Source of the DNA: Volvox africanus
Taxonomy: Eukaryota > Chlorophyta > Chlorophyceae > Chlamydomonadales > Volvocaceae
DNA length: 64,000 nt
Assembly (NCBI GenBank): GCA_030268105.1
Contig: BSDZ01000004.1
Span: forward strand, 1,661,001 to 1,725,000
Direction of reading: 5' to 3'
This document shows positions 24,042-36,876 of this stretch, piece by piece (position 1 is the first letter of the stretch; every line of letters starts with the position of its first letter). Both the position numbers and the translations under genes were made by a program. The notes beneath the pieces were generated by a model that was given only the letters and a program-made list of their open reading frames with translations, was not told the origin of the DNA and did not search any database.

Positions 24042-25590
24042 TGATGCCCAGGACTCAAGTGAAATGAAGCTCCCTTGCGAGTCAAATTTGTAAGCAGGCC
24101 CGCAAGGATGTAGTATTGCTTAATGAACTTACGGAAGTAGTTAGTCAAGCCTAAGAACTGGCGTAGTTCGGTGAGGTTCTGAGGCGCGGGCCATTCGCGA
24201 ACCATGGCGACCTTCCGTGGGTCTATTCTTACCCCAGTGGCCGACACGATGTGGCCCAAATACTCCACCTGCGGCTGTGCCCAAAAGCATTTGGCAGGCT
24301 TAGCAAACAATTGCTCCCACCTCATCACCCCAAGCACGAGGTTAAGATGTTCCAGATGCTCCTCGTGCACCTTGGAATAGACCAGGATGTCATCCAAGTA
24401 GCACACCACAAACATGTCATTATACGGTCTAAACATGCGGTCCATAACCGCCTGATACGTTGTGGGGGCATTCGTCAACCCGAATGACAAGACCGTGTCC
24501 TCAAAGTGACCAATGATGTATCTCTGTTGTGTCCACCTACAAAGGCCCAGCCAGAAGATGACCATACAATAACCATACGTGGTCCATCCTGGACGCTACC
24601 CGTAGATACCCCAGGCTACTACAACCAAATGGAGTTCAAAAAGCGGTTTTTGGAATGTCAGACGCAGCAATGCGGATCTGATTGTAACCCTGTTGCAAGT
24701 CAATCCAGCTAAAATAAGCCAAGCCCTTCAGCTTATCGAGCAGGTCATCAACGCGCGGCAAAGGGTAGTGATTTTTAATTGTAGTCGCATTCAAACCCCG
24801 ATAATCAATGCACATGTGCAGGGCCCCGTCCTTCTTACCGACAAACAGAATCAGTGCAGAGTAAGGGGATGTGCTTGGGCAAATCATGCCCTTCACGCGC
24901 AAGTCCGTCACCTGGCACTTCACCTCGTCCAACTCCAGTGGACTGAGCCTGTACATGAAACAGGTTGTTCTCCAGGCACGAGTGGGATCATATGGTCGAC
25001 AGGACGCATAGTTGGAAGCCCAGGTACGTCCAGAAAAACGTCTGCGTGCCCTTGCAACAAGGCTTCGACCTCAGGATCCACAGAGGTTTCAGCGATGGTT
25101 GCATTCAAATGCAACCGAGGCCTCACAAGCAGTGCATGGGCACCCTTTCGAATCATTCGAATGGTTTCCTTGCACCCGACTGGCCTGGGTTCAGTTTGCT
25201 TGCCCATCGTGGCCACAGCAACGTTAACCCCAGGCTCCACTTCTGACCTACCCCCCTCTGGTATGACACTTACAAACGACTCGAAGGGTACCTTACACGA
25301 CAGGGTCCCCTTGCACAGGCGAAGGGTTCCAGACTCCAAATCAAGGTGAGCGCTATACTGCCATAATTTCGAAGACCCCAGTATATATGTTGCAGCATCA
25401 GTGAGCTCACGCAACACATATGGTTGGGCCATAACACGCAGAGGACCTTTTCCAAGGCGAAGGATGACCCTTCCTAAAATGGGATGCTTACCTCCATCCG
25501 CAAGATTAACCTGTGACCATTCCGACGACTCTGGGGTCAGCCCCAATGCATTCACCTCTGCTGGTGAGATGAAGTCGTCACTGGCGCCGG
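24014..25590 (-). pseudogene. Retroelement protease and reverse transcriptase, interrupted
   Basis: The protease flap region starts with TGASDDFIS near 25590, but the Asp expected before TGAS is Pro, consistent with a small deletion at that point. Reverse transcriptase follows: [25 protein letters not shown]...DIPKTAF, then after a roughly 110-bp insertion GHFEDTVLSFGLTNAP and the catalytic YLDDILVYS, then EYLGHIVS and LTELRQFLGLTNYFRKFI. The YLDD active site is intact, but frames change between the blocks. Confidence 0.85.
24517..24626 (-). repeat. Short dispersed repeat, copy 2, inside reverse transcriptase
   Basis: This interrupts the reverse transcriptase exactly between DIPKTAF and the YGH/GHFE block. 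It is the inverted, diverged counterpart of 22332-22432. The two copies give an inverted repeat about 2.1 kb apart within one element. Confidence 0.6.
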
Positions 25591-25630
25591 TAGGACGTGT
25601 GCCTCCCGCTGGCCCTGGGTCTCCTATCTA

Positions 25631-26859
25631 TTAATGACGCACACCAAATATCTTTATTGGCATCGAAATGGTGCCTGGCCAAGCTGTGAAGACATGGGTA
25701 AATGGCGCCACGGCCGCTGCTGACGCCTCTCACTAGGAGTGTGATGTATCGTGCAGCGTGTCAATCCACCCTCGGGCTTCGTCGGATTTAATGGAGGGGG
25801 AACCCTTCATATAGCTGTGGGTGATGTATTGTTAGCAAGACCCCACCCAGTAGTCCTCCTGGTGGCTCTTCATTACAATTGACCTGCACACCACTGTTGA
25901 CAGTGACCATGAAATCGCCACTCCCAGGACTCCCACATACACTTCGTCTCACTTCACAAACCTTGCACGGCTGCAACCGGAATCATACGTTGCGTGGTGT
26001 ACCGCGCACTTTGGACAAGCATCCACGATCCTCCGTGCCTCCTAAACCCCGGGGTACGGTGGGGAAAAGGGGATGTCGTGCTCACACCGTGGTGTAGAAA
26101 ACACGGCAGCGGTCACCAACGCTTCCCCTGGCATTCGACTCTGTGCACACGACTGGCATACGTACCAATGGAGGCTGCAATCTCTTTCTACAATCGCAAC
26201 GGTGCAACGGCTCCAGCAACCACAATACCATATACGCTTTAGGATCTGAGCTCACCCGACACTGCTCGGCCCTTACTTTGGCTTTTCACATGCGGTTTCA
26301 GGCCATGGCTTCGCTATGGTTGGGACACAGCTTGCCAAGCGGCAGCAGCCAAGCATGCGAACGCCACTTGACTGGCGCCAATCAAGCGCCCCCGATTCCT
26401 CTGCCTAGCATGTGCAAATGAACGTATCAAACGATACGTGTACAGTAACCACGCATTGTGCAGTATAGTCACACAACATAATTGTGCAATTCAGTGCCCG
26501 TGCCTCGGTCGTAGGCATGTTACCGCCGCTCCCATCCTCGATCACACCACGCGCATTCAGGAACTGCCCCAGAAGCAGTCGCGCACCCATCCCCTTTGAA
26601 GACACCAAACCCGAATCTCAAGAGTATCATCACTTCCACTTGTGCTTTTTCCTATCCTCGCGGTCTAAGAAGTACACGGCAGTTTGTGACATGATTAAAA
26701 CCCTCCAACCCAGGCGGCATGCGTCAAGAGAGAGCAGTGTTTGAATTCCCCAAGCCACAAAACCCATCCCCATTCTACGCCCACTGGGACTCGTTCACCC
26801 ATTACCAAGTATTGACAGTGTTTGTTGCCAAATGCAGCGTCATCACACATGTGCGGGCA
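25631..26859. other. Non-coding; right flank of retroelement and exostosin 3' region
   Basis: No supported gene. The minus-strand open frame at 25788-25976 has a few Cys residues but not a CCHC knuckle pattern. The interval probably holds truncated 5' retroelement sequence and the 3' UTR of the exostosin gene that ends at 26860. Confidence 0.4.
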
Positions 26860-29800
26860 TCATCGTGTATGTGGGATGCGATTAAAGAGCCACTGAATAA
26901 TGGTGGCGAATGCGTCATCCTGCGCTGGGTCAGCCCGGTAGGGCCGCGGCAGCAACAGATGCCGGGGTCCCTCAGGCCCCTCAACAACCCCGGCATCCCC
27001 CTCATCGCCTGCGAGCCCAGCCCTGGAGCCGCTGTAGATAGTCTGCAGTCTTCGTTGGCCCCTCGCCACGCCCCCCTGCCCCTCGACTGCGGCTCGCCCT
27101 TGCCCCTCTGCGTCGAACCTTGCCAGATTGCGCCCCTGAGCTTCACGCAGTTCCTGTGCCAACTTTGGCAAGGATGCCCAGCGGTACCTGCGAATAGCAG
27201 CGGGGTATCGAGTGCATGAAACAGACGTGCATCAACAGATGCGTGCGGTTGCGATGAGGCTAAGATGCAACGATAACGCAGGGAGGAATGCTTCGCCTGA
27301 CAGGTTTGGGGGTCTGGGAGCTTGTGTCGCTGAGCCGCATAAGCCCCAACCGGACTGACGGGCAAGGGCGAGCATGGTACCCGCGCGGTACCTATGGCGC
27401 AACGATCAATACCTGGCAGGTGTATTGGAACGCACGCTGCCTCGGGCCACTTATCTCTATCCCCACGGTTCCGGCGCACACCGGCTTTCACACGCCTCCT
27501 TTAACGACCCTATCCAGTACATCGGATATACTATGACACCATGAGAATCGTCCCTGCCATATCTCGTACTGGCTAGGTCCTTGATCTTCATTATCCTCTC
27601 CACCACGAACCTCGCGGGGCGCACCTGCACCCTTAGTACGTTACTTGGAAGCACCTCGACACGCCTCCCTTGCACCCATTCTTCTCCTGCAACGCACTCA
27701 CCTTTGCCACAACCTCCCAAGGCGCGCCTGTTTGCTACGGATGGTCTTCTCCGGGACCGCCTGCAGCACATCCAGCAGCCGCGGCACCACATCCTGTGGC
27801 AGCCGCAGCGCAAAGGCGTCGATGTCCAGGATGCTCTCAAACACCGCCTCCACCCCGTCAGCGATGATGACGGGAATGCAGCCGTGCAGCACAGCGTCCT
27901 CCATGCGAGCGGACCAGCCATCCCCTGTGTGAGCGACAGGGAAGGGGTGCTGCAGAGATTACGGAGATGATAGGTGGAAAGGCAACCAGCGTATAGGTTG
28001 TGTGACCATACATGAACAGGGGGAAGCCCAAACATTGATGTCCCCCCTGCCACGGGCAAAGAGGCTCAATGATTGAAAGCATATTTCGCATGTGTCTGCC
28101 ACCAAGCAGCTTATCGCTCATAATAACAATACACGCTATCAGTACCAGATTTCTCAAGTCCGCCAACTTCAGGCCTGGCAACACTTCCGTGCGCTCGCGT
28201 TCATTGGCTCGACCTCCATCCGTGCCGTGGGGTGCCGCCCCCAGCCCACCCCTCATCCTCCCCTCACCGGGAGCCACCAGGCAGAAGATCGCCCGTGAGA
28301 GCATCTCTGAGTAATCTCCGGGCACATCCTGCCCGTCGCCGATGTAGAAGCGGTACTTCTGCGCCCAGTTGCCCTCCTTCGCCATCTTGTAGATCTGCAC
28401 ATGCGCGGGAAGCAGCTGGTCAGGGGAAGCAAACATGTGGTGCGCTGGGGTGTGATTACAGGACATGCAAGACGGTCTTCCATGGGCTTCACCCGGCTGG
28501 CACGACTCCCCGGATGCAGGAGTTAGGCCTGTTTATGCGTGCAGTACACACCCATAGCCACGTCCAAGTTGAATGTGCCAATGCTCCGGAACCTGATACA
28601 TGTGAGCGCTTTAACAGGGCGCAGCCCCATGCATCAAGTGCAACGTGCAGCTTACGCTCTACCTGACCCAGTTTTCAGAGGTTCACCCGGCCTTAGTTAT
28701 AAAGGCTAACACAGACAACTTTGTTACAAACGGCACGGCACGCTATCCTTGCTCAGGTTTCCGTGATCGCGCTCTTTAGCCCGTTAGCAAACGCTATGGA
28801 ACTCCGCCTACCAGCTGGCGGACGCCGCGGCTGTAGTTCGGGAGCCGGTTCTTTCCGACGTCGCCCCTGGCAGATCAGAAGGCGATATAAGCAATGGACG
28901 GAAGGTTGATAAGGCTTCCCGGGGGCACAGACAAGATCCAGACCACAACGATGTGCAACAGATTATGTGGTTTGCGGCTTAAAGATTCTCTTCCATGAGA
29001 CCCGAGCCGGCGCCCCCAGCCTCTGGCTACCTGAAGAAGAACAGCAAGTCCCGGTTCCGGGGCGCATGGCCTTGCAGCGGGCTGGCCTGGTAATGACTGG
29101 GGGCCTTGAATGCGGGAATGACCAGGTCCTGAGGAGGCGTGAAGGCAGCAAGCGACGAGGAGGTATATCGTACGACTGGCTGTGAGGATTCCCGAAGAAA
29201 TAATCTCGCAGTAAGCTAGATGAGGTATACTTTGTAAATGGAGCGGGTGTGGCGGCGGCTTTCTGACCATCCATCCGTCCCGTAACTTTCATGTGGTCCA
29301 CCTTCCTCCACCCACTAAGTCTATTCGCACCTCAGCAGTTGCTCATCATGACCCCGCTCGAGTACCTGTTTTAAGTACGTCTGTCCGTCTCCCAGTTTTC
29401 GCACCTTGGCCGGGTTGAAGCAGGGATGGTCTTGGATGTACCTGACGAACCCCTCCGGTTGTAGCGGCCCCGCGAAGTCGTTATCGTATTTGTCTGCCAG
29501 GAAGGCGGTGTTGCTCCTGTGGGTAGGATTCAGGGTAAGGATCGGGGTCGAGTAATTGGGTGCGAGCCATGCAGACTTGGAACCCATCTCGCATCATGAG
29601 GTCTCGCTTCCTAATCCCCTCCTCCTATCCTACTCCGCCTTCACCAACCCTTGGGCGTTGATGCTGCTGTCTTAATGACCGGCCCCAAACCATCCTGGCG
29701 CACTTACCCGACGCCTCTGCACGCCAACCGCTGCTGCGCAATCACACTCGGCGCCGCTGCAAACCCTTCCCACTATCTTGCGTCGAAGAACTCGCACCGA

Positions 29801-32800
29801 CAACCAGAGCTGATACCCCTGAGCTCCCAGACGTGCGCCGTAAACTCCACTTATCTCCCCCCTTCCCGCCAACACCTCTATCCCTCTACCCACGTGTGGT
29901 TCAGCTCCGTGCGGCCCCAGTGTGTTAGCCAAATGGAGGCATTTATAGCGGTAGGTGCCCAGCAGGCGCCCTCGTCGTGCGTAAACAGCCAGATATGATC
30001 GCGGCCGCCTCGCCGTCGCCAGTAAGGATACGTGGTGTCAATCCACTCCAGGGTATCCCGAACCATGTTGACCATCTGCTTCACGCGAGGACCTGGCGCC
30101 AGGGAACAGAGGCAACAAGACACGCGGCATAGCGTGGCGCGCCGCATAACAGAGATCAGCAGTTGGAACACGAATATCGCAATTCTGGTATCAACGCTAA
30201 CATACAGCCACTGGATAGAGAAGATGGGCCCGGCCAGGCCGGAATGCATGAAACGCGGCGGGTAGATCATCAGGCGTTGTTCTCCGGATCTTGGGGAGCC
30301 GAAATCTTCGGCCACAGCCGATCTGCGCGCTCCTATCTTCCTTCCCCTCGGGGTGGTAGGAGGCCCCCGTTCTGCTTTCCCCAAGCCCCCTTACCCCCCG
30401 GCTCTGGGAACCACGGCGCGTCCGCCCACACCCCAATGGGAAAGGGCAGGCACGAGGCGTAGTGCGGCACGTAAAAGAAGTCCGCCTCTTCCGGGTCAAA
30501 TGTCCGGTGCTCGCTGATGAGCAGAGACTCGTGCAGCAGAGTGTCGACGGCGTAGACCCACATGTCCGTCCACATGGTGGTGTTCGCGGGCCAATTGTGC
30601 AAACGGTGCACACACCACGTGGGGCTCACCCTGGTGGGAGGTGGGGGGGGAGGTAGGGCCAGGGCGGCAGGTGGGTGAAACCATCCAGGCGGACAAGGCG
30701 GGCCTTCTGACCGGCAAATCGGCGATCGGATAAACCAAACCAATAACAATCAAATGTGATAATAATCTTGGGGTTGATCTACTTGAATAATCTTGTACGA
30801 GTGTTACATACGTAGATTCAAGGGAGGACGACAAGGAGTGTGAATTCCACAAACCCAAGAACTAATTGCGGCAGGCGCCAGAACCCTTGTCAAAAACCTA
30901 GGAGGTGCAAAACTAAAACCGTGAGGTGATCGCAATATGACGCATTCGTAAGCAAACTAAACCATCACAACCGCCCACGAGCTGGCCCCGCGCTGGTATG
31001 CACGAATGTCGTAAAGCTCCCTCCCTCCCCTCTTCTCTCTCTGTGTGTGTACCTGTACTGCAGGATCTTGCTCTGGTATAATGGCTCTAGGTCGTACACG
31101 TAGATGAGTGGTCGCTTGCGCTCGGGCTGCGGCGGCGGCTCCATAGCAGCAGGCGGTTCAGAGCCAACCACCTCCCGCAGCCAGCGGCTGCATGCAGAGA
31201 GCGCCAGCCGAGCTTTGAGTTGAAGGGTAATGAGTAATGCGTAAAAAGAGTAATGAGCACCATCTCACGCCTTCATTTATGTTTGCAAGGACTGCGGTTT
31301 ACACAACTGACAGCATTGAAGGAATCGGGGTCAACCGGTCTTTGTTTGGGGGCTGCCTGTGCCTCCGATGATGGTACAGCCGATCTTACCCCAGCAGCCA
31401 TGTCTCTGAAGGAAAATGGGTCAAATCGAAAGGACTCACATTTGGGGGATTGTGCTCGGCAGCAGCGGCAGTCCCGCTCGTCGCCGGGCGCAGTCGTGGC
31501 CGTAGTAACCCTCATCGCATCTGTGTGTCCCAAGAAGGGGAATCGGGACATCAACTAATAACCAAGGGTCTGGAGGTTCAGGCGGGTGTGGAACATAGAA
31601 GAGGAGCAACAAAGCGCGGGTGAGCGATCGAGACATACACACTCTACACACGCTGCGTAAGGTCAGGGCTGTTCGAATGCGGCGCCGATGCCGTGCAGGC
31701 AGGTGCGGCTTCCAATAGTCCGCACCAGTTCACTACAAACCACACTTGGGTGCAGGAACCATGATTCCTGCCTTTATGCTCCCTACCCCATAGGCAAGTG
31801 TTATGTGCCTTTCCGATAGCCACACTCCCCAAACACTTTCTTGTGCCCCTCCTCTTCCTCCTTCCCTTTTCACGTCCCTTCTACCATGCCTCCGTCCGTC
31901 CCTTCCCTCCCCCCCGTGCCACGTACGTGCACCAGCCGAGGTAGCACCGCCCGTGTCCGCTGCACGCTCCGGGGCAGAAGGCCTCCACCGGCGCATCGCA
32001 GGTGCGACCGCCCCATCCGTCCATGCCACAGCCAGGGGTCCAGATGGGATTCGTCACGTTACAGTATCCATTGGGACCGTACACATTGTCGTATGGCACC
32101 TCTCCAAAAGCCTTTGAGCCATTCCATGTCTGCGAGTATGCAGCAGGCAGGAACGTAAGGAGAGGGATTAGAACGGCCCAGCTAAAGCAGGGGTAGTCAA
32201 TCATTCCCGCTGCATGTGACATTTCCCGCGCTATCTGGCTGGGCTCCTACTGAGGGCCCTGATGAGACATCATCCTCCGGAAAATGCAGTAGAGGTGGAG
32301 GAAAAAAATAAGGTAAGTACTTCCCATGTATGCGCGGCGCTGCCTCCCCCTAAATGAGCTAGGCACGTTTCAGGGTGTATCTTCGCCAACCTCCCGCCCA
32401 TAGCAGGGGGCACTTCATTGGTACACCCAATTATACCAGGTCAGTCACTTGCAATGTTATGGGCGTTAGGTTGGGGAAGATACACCTTGGAACGTACCCC
32501 GATAACAGGGCAAAATAGGTACACGTATGTGGCCAAGCGCAGCGTTCTCCGGATCTCCCACTAATCCCAAAGCCCTGTGACGACTGGGCGGTAGGGATGA
32601 GGCCTCGAGCCGAAAGGGGGAAGGTGGCAAGATGTCGGTCAGGACGGCGCCGGCAGGTCAACAGCACTCTTGCTAGCAAACGGTCCCATGCCCGCATCGC
32701 GATCCACCGTTGGTGGCTCCCACAGCCGCAACTACCGCTACATCACCTGCTGGCGCTTGACCCCACCGGGTATGCTGCTTACCGTTTTAGGTGCATGATG

Positions 32801-33943
32801 CAGCGTGATGAGTGGCCGCCCCACTCGGACGGGTGGCGTGCCGGGAGGGGCGTCCGGTGGCGCGGGAATGCGACCCATGGGTCCGTCGCAGTAGCAAATG
32901 GCCGTGTCGTCATCGCACACGCCTGCAGGAGCAAACGTGGGGCGCAGGTATGTGCATGGGCATGTGCGTTCGAGGAAAATGGCAATCGGTACCCTAACCT
33001 TCGCCATCTCGGCAGCGAGCTGCTTTCGGAAGCGTTTCAGGAAGAGCGCCTGGCCGCAAATAGTGCGCGTCCATCTGTTGGTTCCAACCCAATGATAGTC
33101 GCAGCATACAGTAGCCAAGTATATGCCAGGTTCAAGTGTGCTAAATTCCTCGGGTCCCTGCGCCGGCTACACAGTAACGTGGAGATCCAGATGCAACGCT
33201 GGAGGCGCACCTCCACAACGGCCATATAGGAAATGTTGATTCAGCTCGCCCAGATCCAGATCGCGTTTATCGGGCCCTATGTGAGAGTACGGCTCAGTGC
33301 GCCTCTCGAATGGGTCCCTGTACGACAGGCGCGATCCAATGCGCGGCTCAGATTCCAACCTCCGTGCATGGAGGCGTGAATGGACGCGGGAGGCTAACAG
33401 ATAGGCCCTCATGCCCTCTTTCCCAAGGAGGTAAACTCATAGCTCCCAACGGATCCAAGCACAGGGAGTCCTTCCTCGAAGCTGGCTCCCACGGGTAGCG
33501 GTTCGGACAACCATAAAATAGCCCCTTCGCTAGGTAGCAAAACCGCGTGTTTTCAATTATATTAAACAGCAATAGGTCCCGTTAGTCCCGAGGATGATCG
33601 GAAGCCCAGTGTTGCCCTTCCCGCTATGGTGGTACCTGCAGACCCCGCTGCTCGGTGATCATTGCCCGGTCGCACAAAAATTTCCCCATTAGTGCATGTT
33701 TCGCTGTGCGGTACCGCATCGTACCATGTACCGGAAGTCAGAACCCTGCAATGCGTTAACTGTACGAAATTTCCCATACCTTTGTCTATTGGAACAGGGC
33801 CGCTTAGAGGGCGTCTTGCAGCCCGGCCCCGTCCAACCCGCCGGGCAGTCGCATTTCCCGGTGTCGTAGTTGCAACGGCCTACATTGTTGCAACCGCCCA
33901 GGCACTCTAGGTTGCCGCGCGGGGCCGGCCGCCATACAACAGG
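26860..33943 (-). CDS. EGF-repeat exostosin-like glycosyltransferase (GT47), 5' partial
   Basis: Predicted secretory-pathway or extracellular glycosyltransferase of the exostosin family, likely acting on wall or matrix glycoproteins; the substrate is unknown. Fourteen in-phase exons in transcript order: 33943-33780, 33359-33211, 32922-32783, 32129-31927, 31520-31440, 31187-31053, 30630-30395, 30092-29894, 29516-29405, 29128-29031, 28866-28812, 28394-28268, 27924-27702, 27187-26860; 749 codons before TGA. The N-terminal half has EGF-like modules: CNNVGRCNYDTGKCDC, GVCDDDTAICYCDG and its GTPPVRVGRPL tail, FCPGACSGHGRC, and CDEGYYGHDC. The GT47 domain starts at RPLIYVYDLEP and continues with DPEEADFFYVPHY, DHIWLFTHDEGACWAP, DLVIPAFK, GDVGKNRLPNYSRGVRQ, FCLVAPGDGWSARMEDAVLHG (split over exons), CIPVIIADGV, and DDAFATIIQWL at the end. 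The first listed exon begins at an acceptor in phase 0, so the exon with the start codon and signal peptide lies further right and was not found. Confidence 0.93.
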
Positions 33944-35379
33944 CTGAAGGACATGGGCCACGCAGGGTTAATGGGTAGCGGAATGGGAGGGGGAAATAAA
34001 GGGATCAGCTTAAATATGCCATGTAGCTGCAGGCCGCGGTGACACGTGCACGCGAATGCACATCCGCACGCCTGCGCGACTTGTGCGGAACTTGATTCGC
34101 CAAAACAAAACCAGCCTTTATGAATCCTTCAGAGAGTCGTGCCCCCCTCCCATGCACTTCAGGTATCCCGCCAACTGCCAACCTGGGTCCACCCAAAATG
34201 CGAATCAATCCTTACATACGACAAGTATCCTGGCCCCCTTAACTCTTCCCATCCCTTAGCTCCAAGTCCACCCTCGTTGGGCACCGGACGGGACGCTGCT
34301 TATTCTCCTACTATTCATAGGGAGACCATCTTACCGCTTGTATCGCATACTTTGTGCACCACGTTCCGCGTGTGTAAGCGCACCGCTGCTTCGATCCTTG
34401 CCCAAAGGACTCCGCCGCGCAGCTCGGACTACCCAGATATATTATCAGCACAATCACCAACATGGTCATTTAAAATAATCAGGAAATGTTCCACCGGTGC
34501 ACGTGCAATTCGTCAAGTCCTGTTAATAATTCAATTTTCATATTATCGGTGGGTTATATCCCAAGCCCCGTATGCTTTGTAAATCGATGAACTCGCATAA
34601 CGATATTCGGTCAAAGCCACGGCCTTCTGGTGGTCTCGGATCGGCCAGCTGTTTCCTCAGGTCTCGTCTTGTCTGTTTAAAGATTTTCCGTGATCAATAT
34701 ATTATGTCAGTTGTTCAAATTCTACTAACAGAGCTTACACCAAGTTGACGTACGACACGTCCTAGAAAAGTAAACCGGTTTGTACTAATTGTGTACACAT
34801 TCACAACTTCTCATGCATCTTGCTATGATCCATAACTGATTTCATGGCTCCTCTCAAATTCAGATTGATGAATCGTGGCAGCTAAGTAAAACGGCGAAAT
34901 GTACAGCAATCCAAGGTTACGCCCTACCCACAAGGTTCCGCTTAAACGAATGATATGGATGATTCGGGCAAGGCCTAGTTGGTTGTTCGCCGAAATAGTT
35001 GTTTAACATGGTACAGCTTTGCCTCACCCTTACACATGCAAAACCGGCACATCTTTCCGTACATGCAGGACATTCCAGCACCACACGGTACACTTTTTTC
35101 CACGGAAGCAGCGTTATCACACAGATGTAAGCACAGCACCAGCTTTGATCTCGTGGACGACCGTTAGCACCTTTTAGGAAGGTTCACTCAAGCATTAGCT
35201 GCTTAGTAGATTCGTGGTTCCAGATGGTTTGGCCCCCTACAGTAATTTGCTTAGCCGCTTCCAAATGCGCCTATTTGTAAGTGAACGGCGGAAGCCGATT
35301 GGAAAGTAAGATACTTTGAAATATGTGAGGCGTGGTGCTTTTAACGTACTCAACCCAATTTATCATTATCCTGTTAGGG

Positions 35380-35619
35380 ACCACCTGCCGTCAGAGGGTC
35401 TGGAGGTTCGATCGATCATGGACTCTGCCGTGGATGAACAACGCCGCCGCCACTTTTTATTCGTACATAGCGGGCATGCATATTTTGATTTTCATAATTT
35501 TTGCTTCGTCTTTATTGGCGACAACCGTCATTCCGGCTATGACCATGATTATTCAGGACGAGGATGCCGAACAAGATGAACTCGCTGGGCTACGCTGGGC
35601 TTCGTCTACCTCCTCGTAG
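35380..35619 (+). other. Possible exon or fragment encoding a membrane segment
   Basis: After an acceptor-like CCTGTTAG (ending at 35380) one frame stays open for about 79 codons to TAG. It reads WRFDRSWTLPWMNNAAATFY, then a strongly hydrophobic stretch (HILIFIIFASSLLATTV), an acidic run (DEDAEQDE) and a Ser-rich end. Composition suggests one or two transmembrane helices. There is no ATG before the hydrophobic part other than within it, and no family is recognised, so it could be a gene fragment or chance. Confidence 0.25.
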
Positions 35620-36858
35620 CCGTGGGGCTTATCCTTTGAACTGGAAGAAGCGAAGGCCCACAGAGCCGATGCCGTAAGGCAAAAGGCGTTACTTAAACTT
35701 AAAGGAGGTAGGATTGTAAATGGATGGTTCATGGCGGCCAACTATGGTATAGGCGGATAGCAGGGTTACATTGGCAAGAGAAGGGGCCTGCGACGATCCG
35801 GGTTTTGTGATGATTTTGGAGCGATGTTATTAAGGGAGCACAGGGATCGTGGGCCCATGCGGGGACGTAAAACAATGAACACACTTTTTCACGGTCATCA
35901 ACCTTCTTCGCCGTGCCCTCATCCATAGCTAAATATAAAAAATGATAGCATATAAGAATAGAACACATTGACCAGGTATCATACCCGGTTTTGTCCGGTC
36001 AGGAACAAAACAGGGATTTCGGTAACCAAGACACTGGCTCGTCCACAGGTCTGATGAGCCGTGCTTTCCAAAAAAATTATTTGCTTGAACTACATGACGG
36101 ATTATATTGTTACATATCCTTGATCCGAGAACACGTCCCCTTCAATGAGTTTCCGAGGTAATGATTTAAATTCCAGAGCTTCAGATTAGCTTGCCAAATA
36201 TTAATGGATCTATTTAGAATTTTGTAGCAAAATGTCTTGTTGTCTCAACTGACCTGGCTCCATGGACGACCTACAGACTTTTTGTACTTCAAGAGTTTTG
36301 GCCGATGTGAAGAGAAGAATCATAAAACATAGTATAATTATCAATATCAGGATTTACAGTTTTAAAATTTTGATCATAATTTTAAAGGTGGTGCGGACGC
36401 GCGTAGATCCCAATTAGAGCCAACTGACCGGCCGACCTACCAAGGCACCAAATTCGCGGGGTGTAAGTTAATCAGAGTCAATGTGGGGAGATTATTTCTA
36501 GTTTGCTATAAAATGGACGTGCAAGGACGGCGAGGAAGTGAGTAAACGGTTGATAATGTGCGGTACGACAATAAATAAAATATCTGTAATTCAATTCTGA
36601 GATGTCGACTATGGGATTGCACGCGATCCCCTTCACTCTATCAGCAGTATTTATCCCAATGATATATTAGTAATTATATGTAAATACATGGATAAGTCTT
36701 CAAAGTGTGCTCAGCGGCAGGTTGCAGAGAGCGGCGAATGGGGACGTGAGTCGAGCGGGTATCCGATAGAGATTGCTGCCACGAATTTCCCCTTACACCC
36801 TCACGGTCCTCAGACTCCCACCCCAATGTGTATGCTATTGTTGCCAATCCACAGTCCC

Positions 36859-36876
36859 TGACGTCACATGACGTCA
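36859..36876. promoter_or_regulatory. Tandem TGACGTCA palindromes
   Basis: Two perfect 8-bp TGACGTCA palindromes start 10 bp apart, at 36859 and 36869. TGACGTCA is the classical CRE/bZIP-binding core. No gene start is placed close by, so a regulatory role is only a possibility. Confidence 0.3.

Larger units (their letters stand above)
21913..25630 (-). mobile_element. Degenerate Ty3/gypsy (chromovirus-like) LTR retrotransposon
   Basis: On the minus strand the order is protease, reverse transcriptase, RNase H, integrase, then a C-terminal chromodomain-like segment, which is the Ty3/gypsy order. The reading frame changes several times and stops interrupt it. The protease and integrase each lack one expected catalytic Asp, and two short repeats interrupt the body, so the copy is non-functional. 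A purine-rich tract (GGGAGGGGGGATT on the minus strand, near 21913-21930) fits a polypurine tract next to a 3' LTR. No gag with zinc knuckles and no pair of LTRs was recognised; the 5' part seems truncated. Confidence 0.88.

Noticed and set aside
25788..25976. Possible gag zinc knuckle on the minus strand
   Set aside because: Cys spacing does not fit C-x2-C-x4-H-x4-C.
20900..26800. A pair of LTRs flanking the retroelement
   Set aside because: I compared both flanks by eye and saw no shared sequence of useful length. Only a polypurine-like tract on one side supports an LTR edge.
32133..32222. Apparent signal peptide on the minus strand (MIDYPCFSWAVLIPLL... AAYSQ)
   Set aside because: It is the polypyrimidine tail of the intron ending at the acceptor TACTCGCAG. 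The exostosin exon begins at 32129, and its phase matches the upstream exon 32922-32783.
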